A DNA stretch of 64,000 bases from contig NC_079206.1 in assembly GCF_026745355.1 (NCBI RefSeq), positions 4,423,044 through 4,487,043 of the forward strand, in the 5' to 3' direction. Positions 23,401 to 35,014 of the stretch are shown one piece after another (the stretch's first letter is position 1; every line of letters starts with the position of its first letter). The position numbers were made by a program, and so were the translations under genes. This DNA comes from Beta vulgaris subsp. vulgaris. Lineage: Eukaryota; Streptophyta; Magnoliopsida; Caryophyllales; Amaranthaceae. A model generated the notes under the pieces. The model worked only from the letters and a program-made list of their open reading frames with translations. It was not told the origin of the DNA and searched no databases.

Positions 23401-26400
23401 TGGTTAGGAAGGGGAATTAATCTAAATTTCTTTTGATTATGTTTTATTGTCCTAGAAAAGTATATATTGTCCTTGAGAAGTATTTGCTCCAGTGCCACCG
23501 ACCCCAATTTCTCATTCCAGCTGTTTTCACTCCTAAAATCACCATAATTATTGTACTTAAACTTCCGCCATAGCCACAGTTATTGTTGTCTCCACCACAC
23601 CAAGTCCTCGATCTAGCTAAAGCCATTTAGGGATGTATCCACGTGTACCATTTGCTCCCATCATTTTTGCACAAAATTGTTGATTTTTTTATCAATGGTT
23701 TCATACCTCCTAATGTAGGGAAAAGTTGACCATTGAGGTTTTTACATTTCAGAATCTTGGTGATCAAGTTTGATCATGAACGGTAGCATCTTGGCCATTT
23801 TGTTTGTAGCAGAGCCTTGAGTTTGTTAACTGCTTAGCGTGCTTTGCTTTCCCTCTGTGGTGGTGTTGGTTTAAATAGTGGTGCTTTATTTTGGGTTCCA
23901 TATTGGGAGGAATGCAGTATATTGGTGCTTTGCCAATTTTTAAAGATGGAAAGGAACTGTTATGAAATGACATCTCTATAGCAGATGAAAGAAGAAGGTT
24001 AAGAAAGAAACTGATCTTTAACTGATAATCTGGAAAATTATGGGAAAATAAGATAGTTACAACCTTTTGAGAGGCTTGTTTATCACCCAAAGCTCAGCCA
24101 CTAAACTCTCCAATATTTTCAGCATAGTATCTCTCTCCCTAATTATTTATAGAGATTCTTCCCTACTAACTTATTCCTCAAGCTACCCTTAACCGATATA
24201 CCTAAAATGCCCTCCTCCTTTGCATCAGTTCATTATTGAACATTTTTGTTAGGTGCGTGACACGACTATCAAATTTATTTTTGTGGGTTGAATACTTGCT
24301 TGTTGGATGTACTTTCTTGATTTCTTGCTCAATATTGAACATTTTTGTGTTGGCTAGTGCATGCAAGTTTGTGAAGTTTAGTGGTGCATCGATTACTTAT
24401 GGAATTGAATTGTCCATGCTATCGTTATTTAGCTATTTGCGTTGACATTCTTTGGTTGGACATTTGTCATTGGGTGATTGTGAATTTGTTGCTTGTGTCT
24501 ACCTTGTCTGTGATCATCATGCCTCCTAGGCCATCTCCAACACTTTCTCTTTCCATCTCAGAAACACCCGTAATCCCTCCAACCCACCTCCTCCGCCCGC
24601 CATTGACCCACCTCCTTTGGACACCTTAGGCATTTAATTCACTTGTGAGGCTCACCTAGAGCGTTTCTGTGTCTTTAGTGGTCGTCGCCTTCGCGCTTCT
24701 ATGATCCTCAGGTAGCCACTAAATTAAGAATAAATGGCGTCCTCCAACAATTGTTCTACTTTGTAGGTTGACAACCATTCCTCAACATGCATGCTCTCTC
24801 TTACAAACGCATTACCTTGGAATTTCTTACCTTCCAAATCTGGAGCACACCGTCATCTACAACCTAGACAACGGGCTCTTTGCTCCTGATTTCCCTTGGA
24901 TTCGTACTGAGGAACACAACGGTGAGCCTAGCCATGATCCCGAGTCGTCTACTCAGGCTAACAAGCCTCGAGTACCCCCTTATGCTCACCAGCTTGATGC
25001 GCTCTGAGGAGATGGAGCAGAACTTCCGTACGAAAACTCCCAATATCTTCTTAGAGCACATCAAACATATGAGCATAAGGGTGTACTCGAGGCTCGTCGG
25101 CTTGAGTAGACGACTTGGGAGCATAGCTAGCCTCACCGCTCTATTCCTCGGCTTGAATCCAACGAAAATCAAGAGCAAAGAGTCCGTTCTCTAGATTGTA
25201 GATAATGGTGCGCTCCGGATTTGGAAGGTAAGCGTAAGGAAGTTGCCCAACCTTCCAAACATACCCATCTGCAGTAACCTTATTGGCGATCCATCCCATG
25301 GTCTGAAAAGTCTTCCGATCAAGTCTCGTGCTACCCCGTATGACCTGTCAAATTAACAACAAAAGAAAGAGCAACCACAGAAATCATGCCATCAATAGCA
25401 ATTTCACCACGAGACGTGGTAACCTTATCAAAATGATCCATGAGCCACATGTAGGGTTCAAGAAACTGGCTCCATCCACAAGATAAAAAGCTCAGGAGAA
25501 GTAACCCCAACACTATATCCTCTAGCAAAAATGGTCAAAGAAAGAAATCTATGTGGGCAGGGCTAACAATCCCAGAAGCCTTAGTACGCTGGAGATAATA
25601 GACATATTGACGTGTGATTAAGTTCCGAAATGAATTGCGCTCAAGCCGATTGGAATGGAGACGTAGGAACCCTCGGCAGGCCAACCAAAAATGGCATTTA
25701 GCTGGGTTTAGTTCAATTGCCTAGACTCATGAGTTGAAAGGAAATGGAACGGGGATTTTTAGTGGTAAAGTGAACGACCTTCAGTGTAGAAAGAAATTTC
25801 AAGGTAATGCGTTTGTAAGAGAAGACATGCATGTTGAAGAATGGTTGCCAACCTACAAAGTAGAACAATTGTTGGAGGTCGCCATCTATTCTTAATTTAG
25901 TGGCAGTGGCTACTTGACGATCATAGGAGCGCGAAAGCGACGATTACTAAAGACACGGAAACGCTCTAGGTGAGCCTCACAAGTGAATTGAATGCCTAAT
26001 GTGTCCAAAGGAGGCGGGTCAATGGCGGGTGGAGGAGGTGGGTTGGAGAGATTATGGGTGTTTTTGAGATGGAAAGAGGAAGTGTGTCTGGCAGAGTTTG
26101 CTCTGGAAGATGGCCTAGGAGGCATGATGATCAGAGACAAGGTACACAAGTAACAAATTCACAATCACCCAATGATAAATGTTCAACCAAAGAATGCCTA
26201 ACTTGCTCAATGCAAATAACAATAGCCTCGACAAATCCATAATGCATCACTAAAATTTCACAAACTTTCATGCACTAGCCAATAATGTTCAATATTGAGC
26301 AAAAAGTCAAAAAAATACATCCAACAAGCAAATATTCAACCACATATCAATGTTAAGCAAATAGTGCAATGAATTTCAAATAGAATAATCAAAAACGCTA

Positions 26401-29400
26401 AAAGATGGAAAGAGTATACCAAACTTGAGGTGAGTGTCTAATACTTGCAATTGATCCGTTCTTTACTTCTAAAAGGTCTAGAGATGCTTCCTTGCTCACC
26501 ACTTTGCCTCAAATTCAAACAACAAACAAACCCCCAAATTGAGTTAAAAGTTAGGGTTTTTAGAAATTTTGAATGAGGGAAGGAAGGAGGGCGGCGTGAA
26601 GGTCCTCGATGACGGCGCCAAAATTTGATAGGCGTGTCGTCCACCTAACAAAAATAATTTTTTAACTAAACTCCTAACTGTGTAGCAGACAAAGTCAAAG
26701 TCGAATCTATAGAGAGAAACGATATCAAACACTAGAAATCTCGACTCAAATTAACTAAACAAGTGACAAACAACGGTGAAAAAGATGATGAACTAATAGT
26801 AACGCTAAACTATGACAGCTAGTAAAAACACACGAGGTAAAATCAATTAATAAATTCACATAGAATTAAGTATCCCCACTAGCATGAATAATTCCCATCC
26901 CGATAAATATAATCAATGATCCAAAAGGAGTAATGCACCCTATAAATTCCAAAGACCTCTCCCGAGTGCCTATGGCTACTTTAAACAAGCAATCATACTT
27001 GATTATTGCTTGGGTGGAATCCTGCATGGGCGTGCGCATGAGACAGAAGGTTTGGGTGATTTCGTTTACTGCACGGGCAAGTGGAATCTCGCTTGGGCAT
27101 GTGCCTTGGTGCATGGGCAAGCGAGATCCTGCTTGGGTGTGCACGCGAGACAGAAAGTTTTGTTGTTGTCGTTCACAAATCTGCACGCGCAAGCGGACAT
27201 TCGCTTGGGTGTGCACCCTGGCAGAATTTTGCTTGGTCCCGCAAAGAGAATATTCTTCAATATCATCATTCCTTCAACCCCAAAGCACTCAAACTCATCT
27301 TCTCGCATTCAGAAACCGCCAACTAGATCATCTACGAACCATATTAGCTTCTCTTAGTCACAATCGGCCACAAGAACCTGAAAATCACATAGAAGAGCCA
27401 AAGTATCCCAAAATAACACAATGGCTCAAAAGAATGCTCAAATTATGCAATTTGATCTAAGATGCACTAAAAACTTCATGAAAATGAGACTTAATACCTA
27501 CCTATATGCAACTAAAAAACTGACTTGTCAGTTACTATTGACTTTCATCTGTCACATTGATATCCTTTCTGTTGGCATTGAGAAATGGCATAGGCGAGTA
27601 TGTAAGGACAGCAAAAATATCTTTCATTAGATGGCTAACATCCTTCTTGCTTCTGTTCTGCATGATTGGGGGAAGCCTGTTGCTAGCTGTCTGATTAAAA
27701 TTATAGCTTTCATATCGACTTAGTTTCTGTTTAAGTTCTGTTTCTTTTTTATCTGTTAATGCCCTGTAATTTGATTTTAAATCATTATATTGAAAAACAT
27801 TGTACAATTTTTAGATTTTTTTTTTTGATAACTGTACAATTTTTTGATTATGAGCAGGATTTAACCAATGAGGGCTTTATGTAGGTGAAGCAGTCTTTTA
27901 TTATTGCTCCTCATGATGTGCATTTTCAAGTAGTGTACGAACTTTTGAAGGACCATATTTCAAAATTGCCAGAGTACAAGGTGAGGTGGTGTTTAGCTTT
28001 TTCTTTCATGTCATCTATACATCTGTTTCTGATGTGTAATACGGTTTCCACCACCTTCTAGGTTATTGTTTTCTGTACGGCTGGAATGGTGACTTCACTT
28101 ATGTACCTTCTCCTCCGTGAAATGAGATTAAATGTCAGGGAGATACATTCGAGAAAGCCGCAACTCTACCGTTCTCGCATAATTGAGGAGTTTAAGCAAT
28201 CAAAACGACTGATTCTAATTTCATCTGATGTATCAGCTAGAGGGATGAATTATCCTGATGTTACTTTGGTTATTCAGGTATGCCCTAGCTTATGAGGGAT
28301 ATTGTACTTGCTACTTCTGCTATTCTTCTAAGTGTCATTTTGGCTTTCTGCTAAAGGATAATGATTTAAGCCATTTGACTAGATTACCATTTCGGGGCCT
28401 CCCTCAAAAAAGAAAAAAAGATTACCATGTCGGTTCTGTCATGACATGGTCTTACCAGGTAAGACCAGTATTAATGACTGATATTACTCCCTCCGTTTCA
28501 TTTTAATCTACACACTTACACTTTTCACGCATGCCAATGTAAAACTTTGAAGACATATATCTTTGGTTTTGTATTTGTAAAAATTATAAAAAGTACATAT
28601 TAATAAAATACATACTAAGACGAATCTAACAAGATCCCACATGACTATGTTTTTATTCACGTATAAATCACAAACGAGAGTCAAAGTATAATTTGTGAAT
28701 ATTGTAAAATGTCAAAGTGTGTAGATTAATATGAAACGGAGGGAGTATATAAGATATAAAGAGAAACTTTTTGCATAATTAGCTTATTTTAAAATCTTTT
28801 TGGGTATATTTTGTATAAAACATTAAAAGACTACTCTTTTATGTGCTTGTTTTTTTGTTTAATTTTTTTGGTATCTTTACTCATGGATTAAGTAATATTT
28901 GTAGATAACCTGGTCTTACCATAAAAAATGCAATTTTAAAAACTTAACAACACTTTTGTTAACTTTATTAATTGTAGTGATGTGGTGTAATTAAAGGTCC
29001 AGGGTAATGTGGAAAAGTTGTATCAATTCACCTGAAAACAGTAGGATGTGACTTATTTGTGGAAAAAGAAGAAAGGAGGGACAAACACATGCACGCACAC
29101 GCACAAACACTCACACACGCACATTCAGGCTTCTGGAGGCATGGTGTAAAGGTTACCCAAACCCTTAATAAAGGATTCCTTCTCTGTTTCCTTCTAATTC
29201 TATGGATGAGAGCTGGCAAGGCTCTGCGACGGAATTATTTCAATATCTAGCCTCGTAGAGAGAGATACATGAGGTTGTCCTTTAAAAGGGAGATATTGTT
29301 GCATTTGTTTATTCCTCGCTTTAAGGTGCCTGATTTTTGAATACTTTATCCTCACACTCTCATCTAGACGTTGACTTGTTATAAACTATTTAACAATTAA

Positions 29401-30680
29401 ATCGAGTGGTCATGTATCTTGACCTTTGGAGGATGCCTGACCAGTCAAGGCTATTAAGGAGTTTGTATCTGTAAGATGCGAAATAAAAATAAGTAAATAG
29501 CCTATGGAATTATGGTTGATAGCCCTTGGAGTAGAACATTGATACTGTGTGGATATTGCATCTTAATTTATAATAATGAGGTCTTTTCAGGTTGGAACTC
29601 CCTCTGATAGGGAGCAATATATACATCGCCTTGGGAGGACTGGTCGTGAAGGGAAAGAGGGTGAAGGTATTTTGCTGCTTGCACCGTGGGAAGAACATTT
29701 CTTGGAGGACATAAAGGATTTGCCTGTTGAAAGGTCTTCTGCACCACATATTGACCAATTTACAAAATCAAAGGTTTCTTTTCTTCCTTGCAGAGTCTTT
29801 TACAATTAGTTACATTTATGATTATTAATTTTTATATAGAAAATTGCTTTCTCTTAGCTTTGCGTTATCCATGCAATGATTGAAAAGAAGCTGTTTTCGA
29901 TCTGCTGAAATCGATTTCATCCATTTATTTTATCTGGTTGTTTGGGTTTGGATTGGGTTTGGTTGAGATTGCTTGCCGTGGTTGACACCTTAGAAAGTAG
30001 AAATGCATTGATGCTCAAGTTGGATCCAATGACCAGGAAAACCATAAGCTTTTAGAACCTGTTGTCATGGATGGTTTAATTGTTCCTATTACAAATTCTG
30101 GTCAAGTTCGCGCTAAGCATTTGTCCTGTAATCATCTGAAAAGAGGAAGGCTTGATTCCTCCATCAGGCTTCAGTTTACAACTGCTTTTACGGCGAGGAA
30201 AATTATCTTACATGGCTGTGGAAAATGATAGAACAATGTAAATTTATTATTATTTCATCTAATGCTTTTTCCCAAATGAGTTGTTCGGGGACTGAAATTT
30301 GTCAAAAAACCCAGTAAGATTTGTGTTATTCTGTGTAAACTACGCTTGGAAGGTCCTCAACCTTAACTGATGAACATTGGTTATTTGTCATTCAGCTGCA
30401 GGTGAATATCTTTTCTGCATTTCTCACTTGGATTTATTTTACCTTTCAGATGGAGGAATCAATGGCAAAGATTGATACCAGTGTGAAAGAAGCTGCATAT
30501 CATGCTTGGCTTGGTTACTATAATTCTCAGAGGGAGTTAGGCAGGGATAAGACTTCACTTGTCCAATGGGCGAACCAATTTTGCGAGTCAATTGGTTTGG
30601 AGAAACCTCCTGCACTTTTCAGAAAAACAGTTGTGAAAATGGGCCTAAAAGATATTCCTGGCATTCGTATAAGGAAATAG
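20482..30680 (+). CDS. RH48: DEAD-box ATP-dependent RNA helicase, RH48-type, 10 exons
   Basis: ATP-dependent RNA helicase of 786 residues. Exons: 20482-21434, 21660-21766, 22106-22161, 22248-22472, 22640-22846, 22968-23054, 27885-27980, 28062-28277, 29591-29773, 30450-30680; every phase matches. The arginine-rich N-terminus looks like an organelle presequence. A conserved block starts at Met28 (MGGGPRTFPGGLNKWQWKR), then an acidic or low-complexity linker. Core motifs: Q region (GYTVMTRVQ), Walker A GTGKT (about 363-367), PTREL (401), TPGR (452), DEAD (479-482), SAT (510-512), SSDVSARG, HRLGRTGR (661-668). The residue before Walker A is Ala instead of the usual Thr (SRAGTGKT for AKTGTGKT). 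Arabidopsis RH48 is about 798 residues from memory. Intron 6 is 4.8 kb and intron 8 is 1.3 kb owing to transposons. RH48 versus close paralogues is not certain. Confidence 0.9.
24228..26368. repeat. Large inverted repeat inside helicase intron 6
   Basis: The left arm (24228-25014) and right arm (25045-26368) are reverse complements over most of their length; the loop is about 30 bases. The right arm has about 560 extra bases (25240-25797) absent from the left. Arms differ at roughly one base in seven by eye. Both arms contain the same retroelement ORF start (MPPRPS...). Transcribed as part of the intron, it could fold into a hairpin of more than 600 bp. Confidence 0.85.
25045..27530 (-). mobile_element. 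LTR-retrotransposon 5' fragment (Gypsy Tat/Athila-like), minus strand
   Basis: The minus strand reads LTR (27530-26626), then five bases, then a primer-binding-site-like TGGCGCCGTCATCGAGGACC (26620-26601), then a leader, then an ORF1 start MPPRPSSRANSARH at 26149. LTR ends are TG...CA (TGACAAG...TATCA). ORF1 is cut by a stop after about 80 codons and continues in pieces to about 25240. No second LTR, protease, RT or integrase is present, so it is a fragment. The TGGCGCC primer site suggests the Tat/Athila Gypsy group. The LTR carries internal repeats of about 118 bp at 27006-27230 (GCTTGGG/ATGGGC words). Confidence 0.6.
28487..28745. mobile_element. Stowaway MITE in helicase intron 8
   Basis: Terminal repeats CTCCCTCCGTTTCAT and ATGAAACGGAGGGAG are flanked by TA duplications. 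The interior matches the inverted copy at 10099-10357. It lies well away from the intron's splice sites. Confidence 0.9.
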
Positions 30681-33600
30681 CAGTATAGCGAAGTCGAAAC
30701 CTGCTCTTATCTCCAGCGACGACTATATGGTGGACCTGTGACTGCTGTTGAAGATTATCAATGTAACAAGGGAACCCAAAAAGAAATTCAGAAGCCTGGC
30801 TCCAATGTACAGTTCTTTAGAGAGAAGAAAAAATACAGACTACTGTTGTCTCTTATATGCAACTTCTTGGTGGCCAATCGAAACATGCTGATATACCAAT
30901 CAAAGAATTGTATAGGTAGATCTTTAACGAAGCGATCTTTTGGAGGTTCCGTCAAGCTTCGATGAGTTCTTAGTGAGGTGAAATTCATATGATTCCTTGT
31001 TGGAGGTTCAGTGAAGCCCTTGAAGAGAAAAAGTAAGGACATTTGGTTTCATAAAGCATTATGGTCATGCAAGGAGAAAATTATAAGTTGATGATAGTTC
31101 ATTGGTGAAACAATCATTTAGTTATGTTATTTCGGATTAGGCTTGGTTTCTAATTAATCTGACTTTTTTGCCCGAATATTTTTGTGTCGTCTTATAATAA
31201 AATTGCTTAGGAATAAGCATGTTCAATTACAAAGCTCATGCGTTTCAGATCTTGACTAGGGAATGAATTTGTCCGACACCACAATAATTAGCCCAGAAAC
31301 GACTAAATTATCAATGTGGTGTATATATAGTGCATATTACAATGGCATTGTTGTAAGTTTGTAACTCAATGAGAATAAAATCAAACCAGGCTTGACCTAG
31401 TAATAAAGGTTTGGCGTTATGATTTCAAAGTCATGGGGTCAAACCTCACTAGGAGCTTCTGGGGAGTGAGGTTTCTCTTACCATCCCTCTTTATTCCAAG
31501 GAATATGACTTGTAAATCTGGCTGTTTAACTTGAGCGAGGTGTCAGTTTAATAGGGTCTTTCATCTTAACTATAAAAAAACTCGGAGGTAATAAATAGAG
31601 TTAAATTTCTTAAAGACACCTCTTTTTTTTCAGATTTCCCAATATATTTATACACAGTAATACTTCCAAAATCACATTAAAAATCATTGTGCTATGCACT
31701 GTCTGCATACTATATCAGTATATATTAATACTACATATTATACTGGTAATTTAAACACTCATAATTAGCTTGCTTCAAGGAAAACATTTTCGAATAGATT
31801 GTCATTTGTAATTGTTTTTCAATTACATATTGTTCCTACAATATGTATGTCTGTCTACTCAATAACATGAAAGAAATGGTGCTCCTGAAATCCTGATGCT
31901 GGCATGTGTAGGACACGTGCTTGTGAGATGGCAGGTGGTAGTCATGCCCCTCTCTCGCATGTCTCTGTGACCATATGTTTCTTACATGTTTCCTTTTGTA
32001 GCAAAAGCTCTATGTCATATGCTATTATGCTCCCCGGTCCATCTAATTATATCTACGGCGTACTCTTTTCGATTTTCATTAGTTTACCTATTTTTTTAGC
32101 ATATATGACGAGGCATTATTTTGAAACTTAAGATCTCTAATTATTAATAAGCAAATATTACAAAAAATTGATATTTGAATAATGCATATCAAGAGGAATT
32201 TAATAAGATTTCACATGATGATATTACTTTTCTTTAAGTACAAATTACAAGAAACAGTCGAAGTCATGTATATAAATAGTGTCGAAAGTCAAACACGAGT
32301 AAACTAATAAATATCGTGGAGTATTATATAAGAAAGCATGAAGATTGGCATTTAAAAGATCCAACATCCTCACTAGTTTTAGAGGAAATGCTTCTTCAAA
32401 CGAGGAATGATTGAACCATCGTTATTGTCGTTGACGATCATAATAGTTTATAGATTTGTATACTAATGACTTAATGAGTTGATGTTCTAATCTTGACAAC
32501 TCTTCACAATGCACAAGTATAAGAAATTATTATTAATTAATATTGTATAATCTTAACAAGTTACGCGGTTTTCAATATTCAAATGGTGGACATAATTATA
32601 TAAGAGTTACGTGCTTGAAGCCTGTTATTGACTAATATTGGGTGCTTTAGTATTTATTTTTTGGCTTCATTCAAATTGTAAGATTTGACATTCATATCTA
32701 TATTTGACTCTTATTTGATTTTTTATATGAAGACATTAATATATAACTATTTGCTCAAGTTAATTAGTCTAGTGTATGACGTTTATATTTTAGGAGTACA
32801 TGGGAAATGATAAGGAAATTTTAATCCAAGTCATTAGTGCAGTTTGATTCGATAATTTTAAAGTTACAAGAAACATATCTTGCCAATAAGTCGTGTGCTA
32901 ATTTATCGTCACTTAATAAAATACTTTTTTCAACATTATCACTTTTCTGTGCGCGTTTGTTGATTTAATTTTTTGATTTTAAATATATTTCATGATATAT
33001 TTTTAAAAATTATATGATTGCATATTAATAAAATACTAATTGATACGAATCAATTAAGACATCATTTGACTATTTTTTTATTATTGAAAATAATTTAGAA
33101 TATTCTTTTTAATGGTAAGTAATGTCAAGATCGCAAATGAGAAAGATAAAAAAAAAAAACTTAAGAGTGAGTATACATTTATAATTCTTGTAACTTGTTT
33201 TTCTCCCACCAAATTGTCAAAACAGTTATAGACATACTTAGCATAAGTTTTAACATACAACTTGATGTTTAAAACGTGTCTGTCATATATGGTAAAACCT
33301 TCTTTCTCCAATGTGAAATAAAGATAGAATATTTCACGCTATATTTTAAGGTTCCTTTACGTAAGAATTAGTAGATAATAATATGAACAATGACATAATT
33401 TTTTTTTTTTTACAAAATTGCAATAAATTATAATACCTTTACCACCTACCAAATAATCCTCAATGCATTGGTTACAAATATACCTTTCTGACTTATTTTA
33501 ATGTCAAATTTTACAATCTTTTCAACATATGTAAAACAACATATTTTTCAAATAAGAACTTTGAAATTCTTTCCCCTAAAACTTAGGAATCCTTTTACAT

Positions 33601-34777
33601 ACTTCACAAGTAAAAAAAATTTATAGTCAAAAATATACATTTAAAGTTTTGTGGGATAACATACCACTTTTGCCCACAAACAAAGTGAGCATTATTGTAG
33701 TAACTAAAGAGTGCTAGTGTAATCTATCTATGCTTATATATTAAAAGACGTTCTTAAACAATAAATTGTGCCACATAGCGCTATCATTTAAAGTATTTAC
33801 TTCATATACTTCACATACAATAATAAAAAAATAGAAAATGTATGGTATAAGACTCGATCTCATGAGATCAAGTCACTACTCACTATATTAAAATTTTCAC
33901 CACTGAATTAAGCAATATTTAGGTGTTATAATTTTAAAGTAAAATATTAATAAATTAAAATTATAATTGACGAAAACATAACCCGAACCTAAAAATTAAT
34001 TATTGGCGTAAACTAAAACGGAGGTCTCTTATCAACAATGACACACATGTGAATCCATACAGCTTAAAGAATGAAAAATTGGTATTACTATCAATAGCAA
34101 TGTTTTGCCAACCACATGAAACTTAAACATGTATGCACTGGCTTTTTACATTTTGGCATTCGTCGTAAATCAAGATAATGCTTGAAAGCTCAGAAGAGCA
34201 TATGATCGGAAAACACAAAACCATTAAAAAAACTCGTATTTTAAAAATGGAATTGTCAACGACTAATACGCCGTGTGATCAGTCTTCTTTAGACGGCAAC
34301 ATGTGATACTGTATGGCTTCTCTCTCTTTCCTTTAATACTCTGCCACGTGTCATCGTAACATGCCACCTAACTATAATTACATGGACTAATTAATTAATT
34401 AATTACACTATAACTATGACTATGACTATAATATATAAGTAGACATCCAATTATGTCAAGAGTCAACTCTTGGTTTTAAACTTGTCTAATGCCTAATGGG
34501 TTGTTTACTCTAGCACTCTACCAACTGTAAAAAGACTAAAATACCCTTACGCCGATCTTTATATTACAGTGAGTTTGGTCCTTGTGGCCTTGGGGGGATG
34601 GACGGTTTTGTAATTTCACTTCTAATTTATTGAGTTTTGGCTCCATCTTTCCCAACAATAAATCTCATGTTTGATAAGGCTTAAATAACCACCTCTTTTT
34701 AGCAAACTCTCTCCTATCAAAAAAAAAAAGTTCTTCTCTTGTGTATAGCTCAACTCAAATACACAACAAGTTTGATC
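30681..34777. other. Intergenic region between helicase and CLE genes
   Basis: The first part is helicase 3' UTR. A SINE lies at 31385-31578. A degenerate MITE may span about 32030-32325 (GGTCCATCTAATTATATC to ATCGTGGAGTA). The rest to about 34.2 kb is AT-rich and without coding signal. From 34300 the sequence becomes promoter-like for the CLE gene, with GCTTAAATAACC (34678-34689) as a possible TATA-type element. Confidence 0.5.
31385..31578 (+). mobile_element. tRNA-derived SINE
   Basis: A-box-like TTGACCTAGTAATAAAGG and B-box-like GGGGTCAAACCTCAC are correctly spaced for an internal Pol III promoter. The body includes CCATCCCTCTTTATTCC and the element ends near an A-rich tract at 31571-31578. 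Flanking duplications are not clear. Confidence 0.55.
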
Positions 34778-35014
34778 ATGGGTGTTCATACAATTAGTAC
34801 AAGGATTCCAATCCTAATTTTGATCATCTTTCTCTCTTTTCATCTTTCGAGTTCTAGGCGAATCGCGAAAGAGACAAATAAACAAGTAGAAACACAGCCA
34901 AGTTCATGGCAGTATCTTGCAAATGCTCCTAAGGAATCAAGCAGAAATGACGATGAAGTTTACTGGAATTCGTTTCGGACCGTTCCAGGCGGTCCGAACC
35001 CTCTCCATAACTGA
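34778..35014 (+). CDS. CLE family signal peptide precursor
   Basis: Single-exon gene for a 78-residue prepropeptide. The ATG at 34778 is preferred over an upstream in-frame start at 34739 because it opens directly into a secretion signal (residues about 9-26, ending LSFHLSSS). A variable, charged middle follows, and the C-terminus is the 12-residue CLE motif RTVPGGPNPLHN (67-78) at the very end, as in canonical CLE precursors. Mature CLE peptides are 12-13 residue arabinosylated ligands of CLAVATA1-type receptor kinases that control meristem and vascular differentiation. The motif is closest to the RxVPxGPNPLHN subgroup (CLE9/10-like); the specific orthologue cannot be named. It is easily missed by gene callers because of its size. 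Confidence 0.92.
   Translation: MGVHTISTRIPILILIIFLSFHLSSSRRIAKETNKQVETQPSSWQYLANAPKESSRNDDEVYWNSFRTVPGGPNPLHN

Noticed and set aside
24864..25194. Overlapping 104-codon frames on both strands in helicase intron 6
   Set aside because: They arise because the sequence is the centre of an inverted repeat; both are broken retroelement text.
26933..27460. 175-codon plus-strand frame
   Set aside because: Antisense to a putative LTR with internal tandem repeats; several frames are open for the same compositional reason.
29075..29125. CACACGCACA-rich stretch in helicase intron 8 as a gene
   Set aside because: A simple dinucleotide-like repeat that opens short frames on both strands; no coding evidence.
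34739..34777. Longer CLE N-terminus from an upstream in-frame start
   Set aside because: It would put 13 extra residues before the signal peptide; the internal ATG gives a normal secretion signal.
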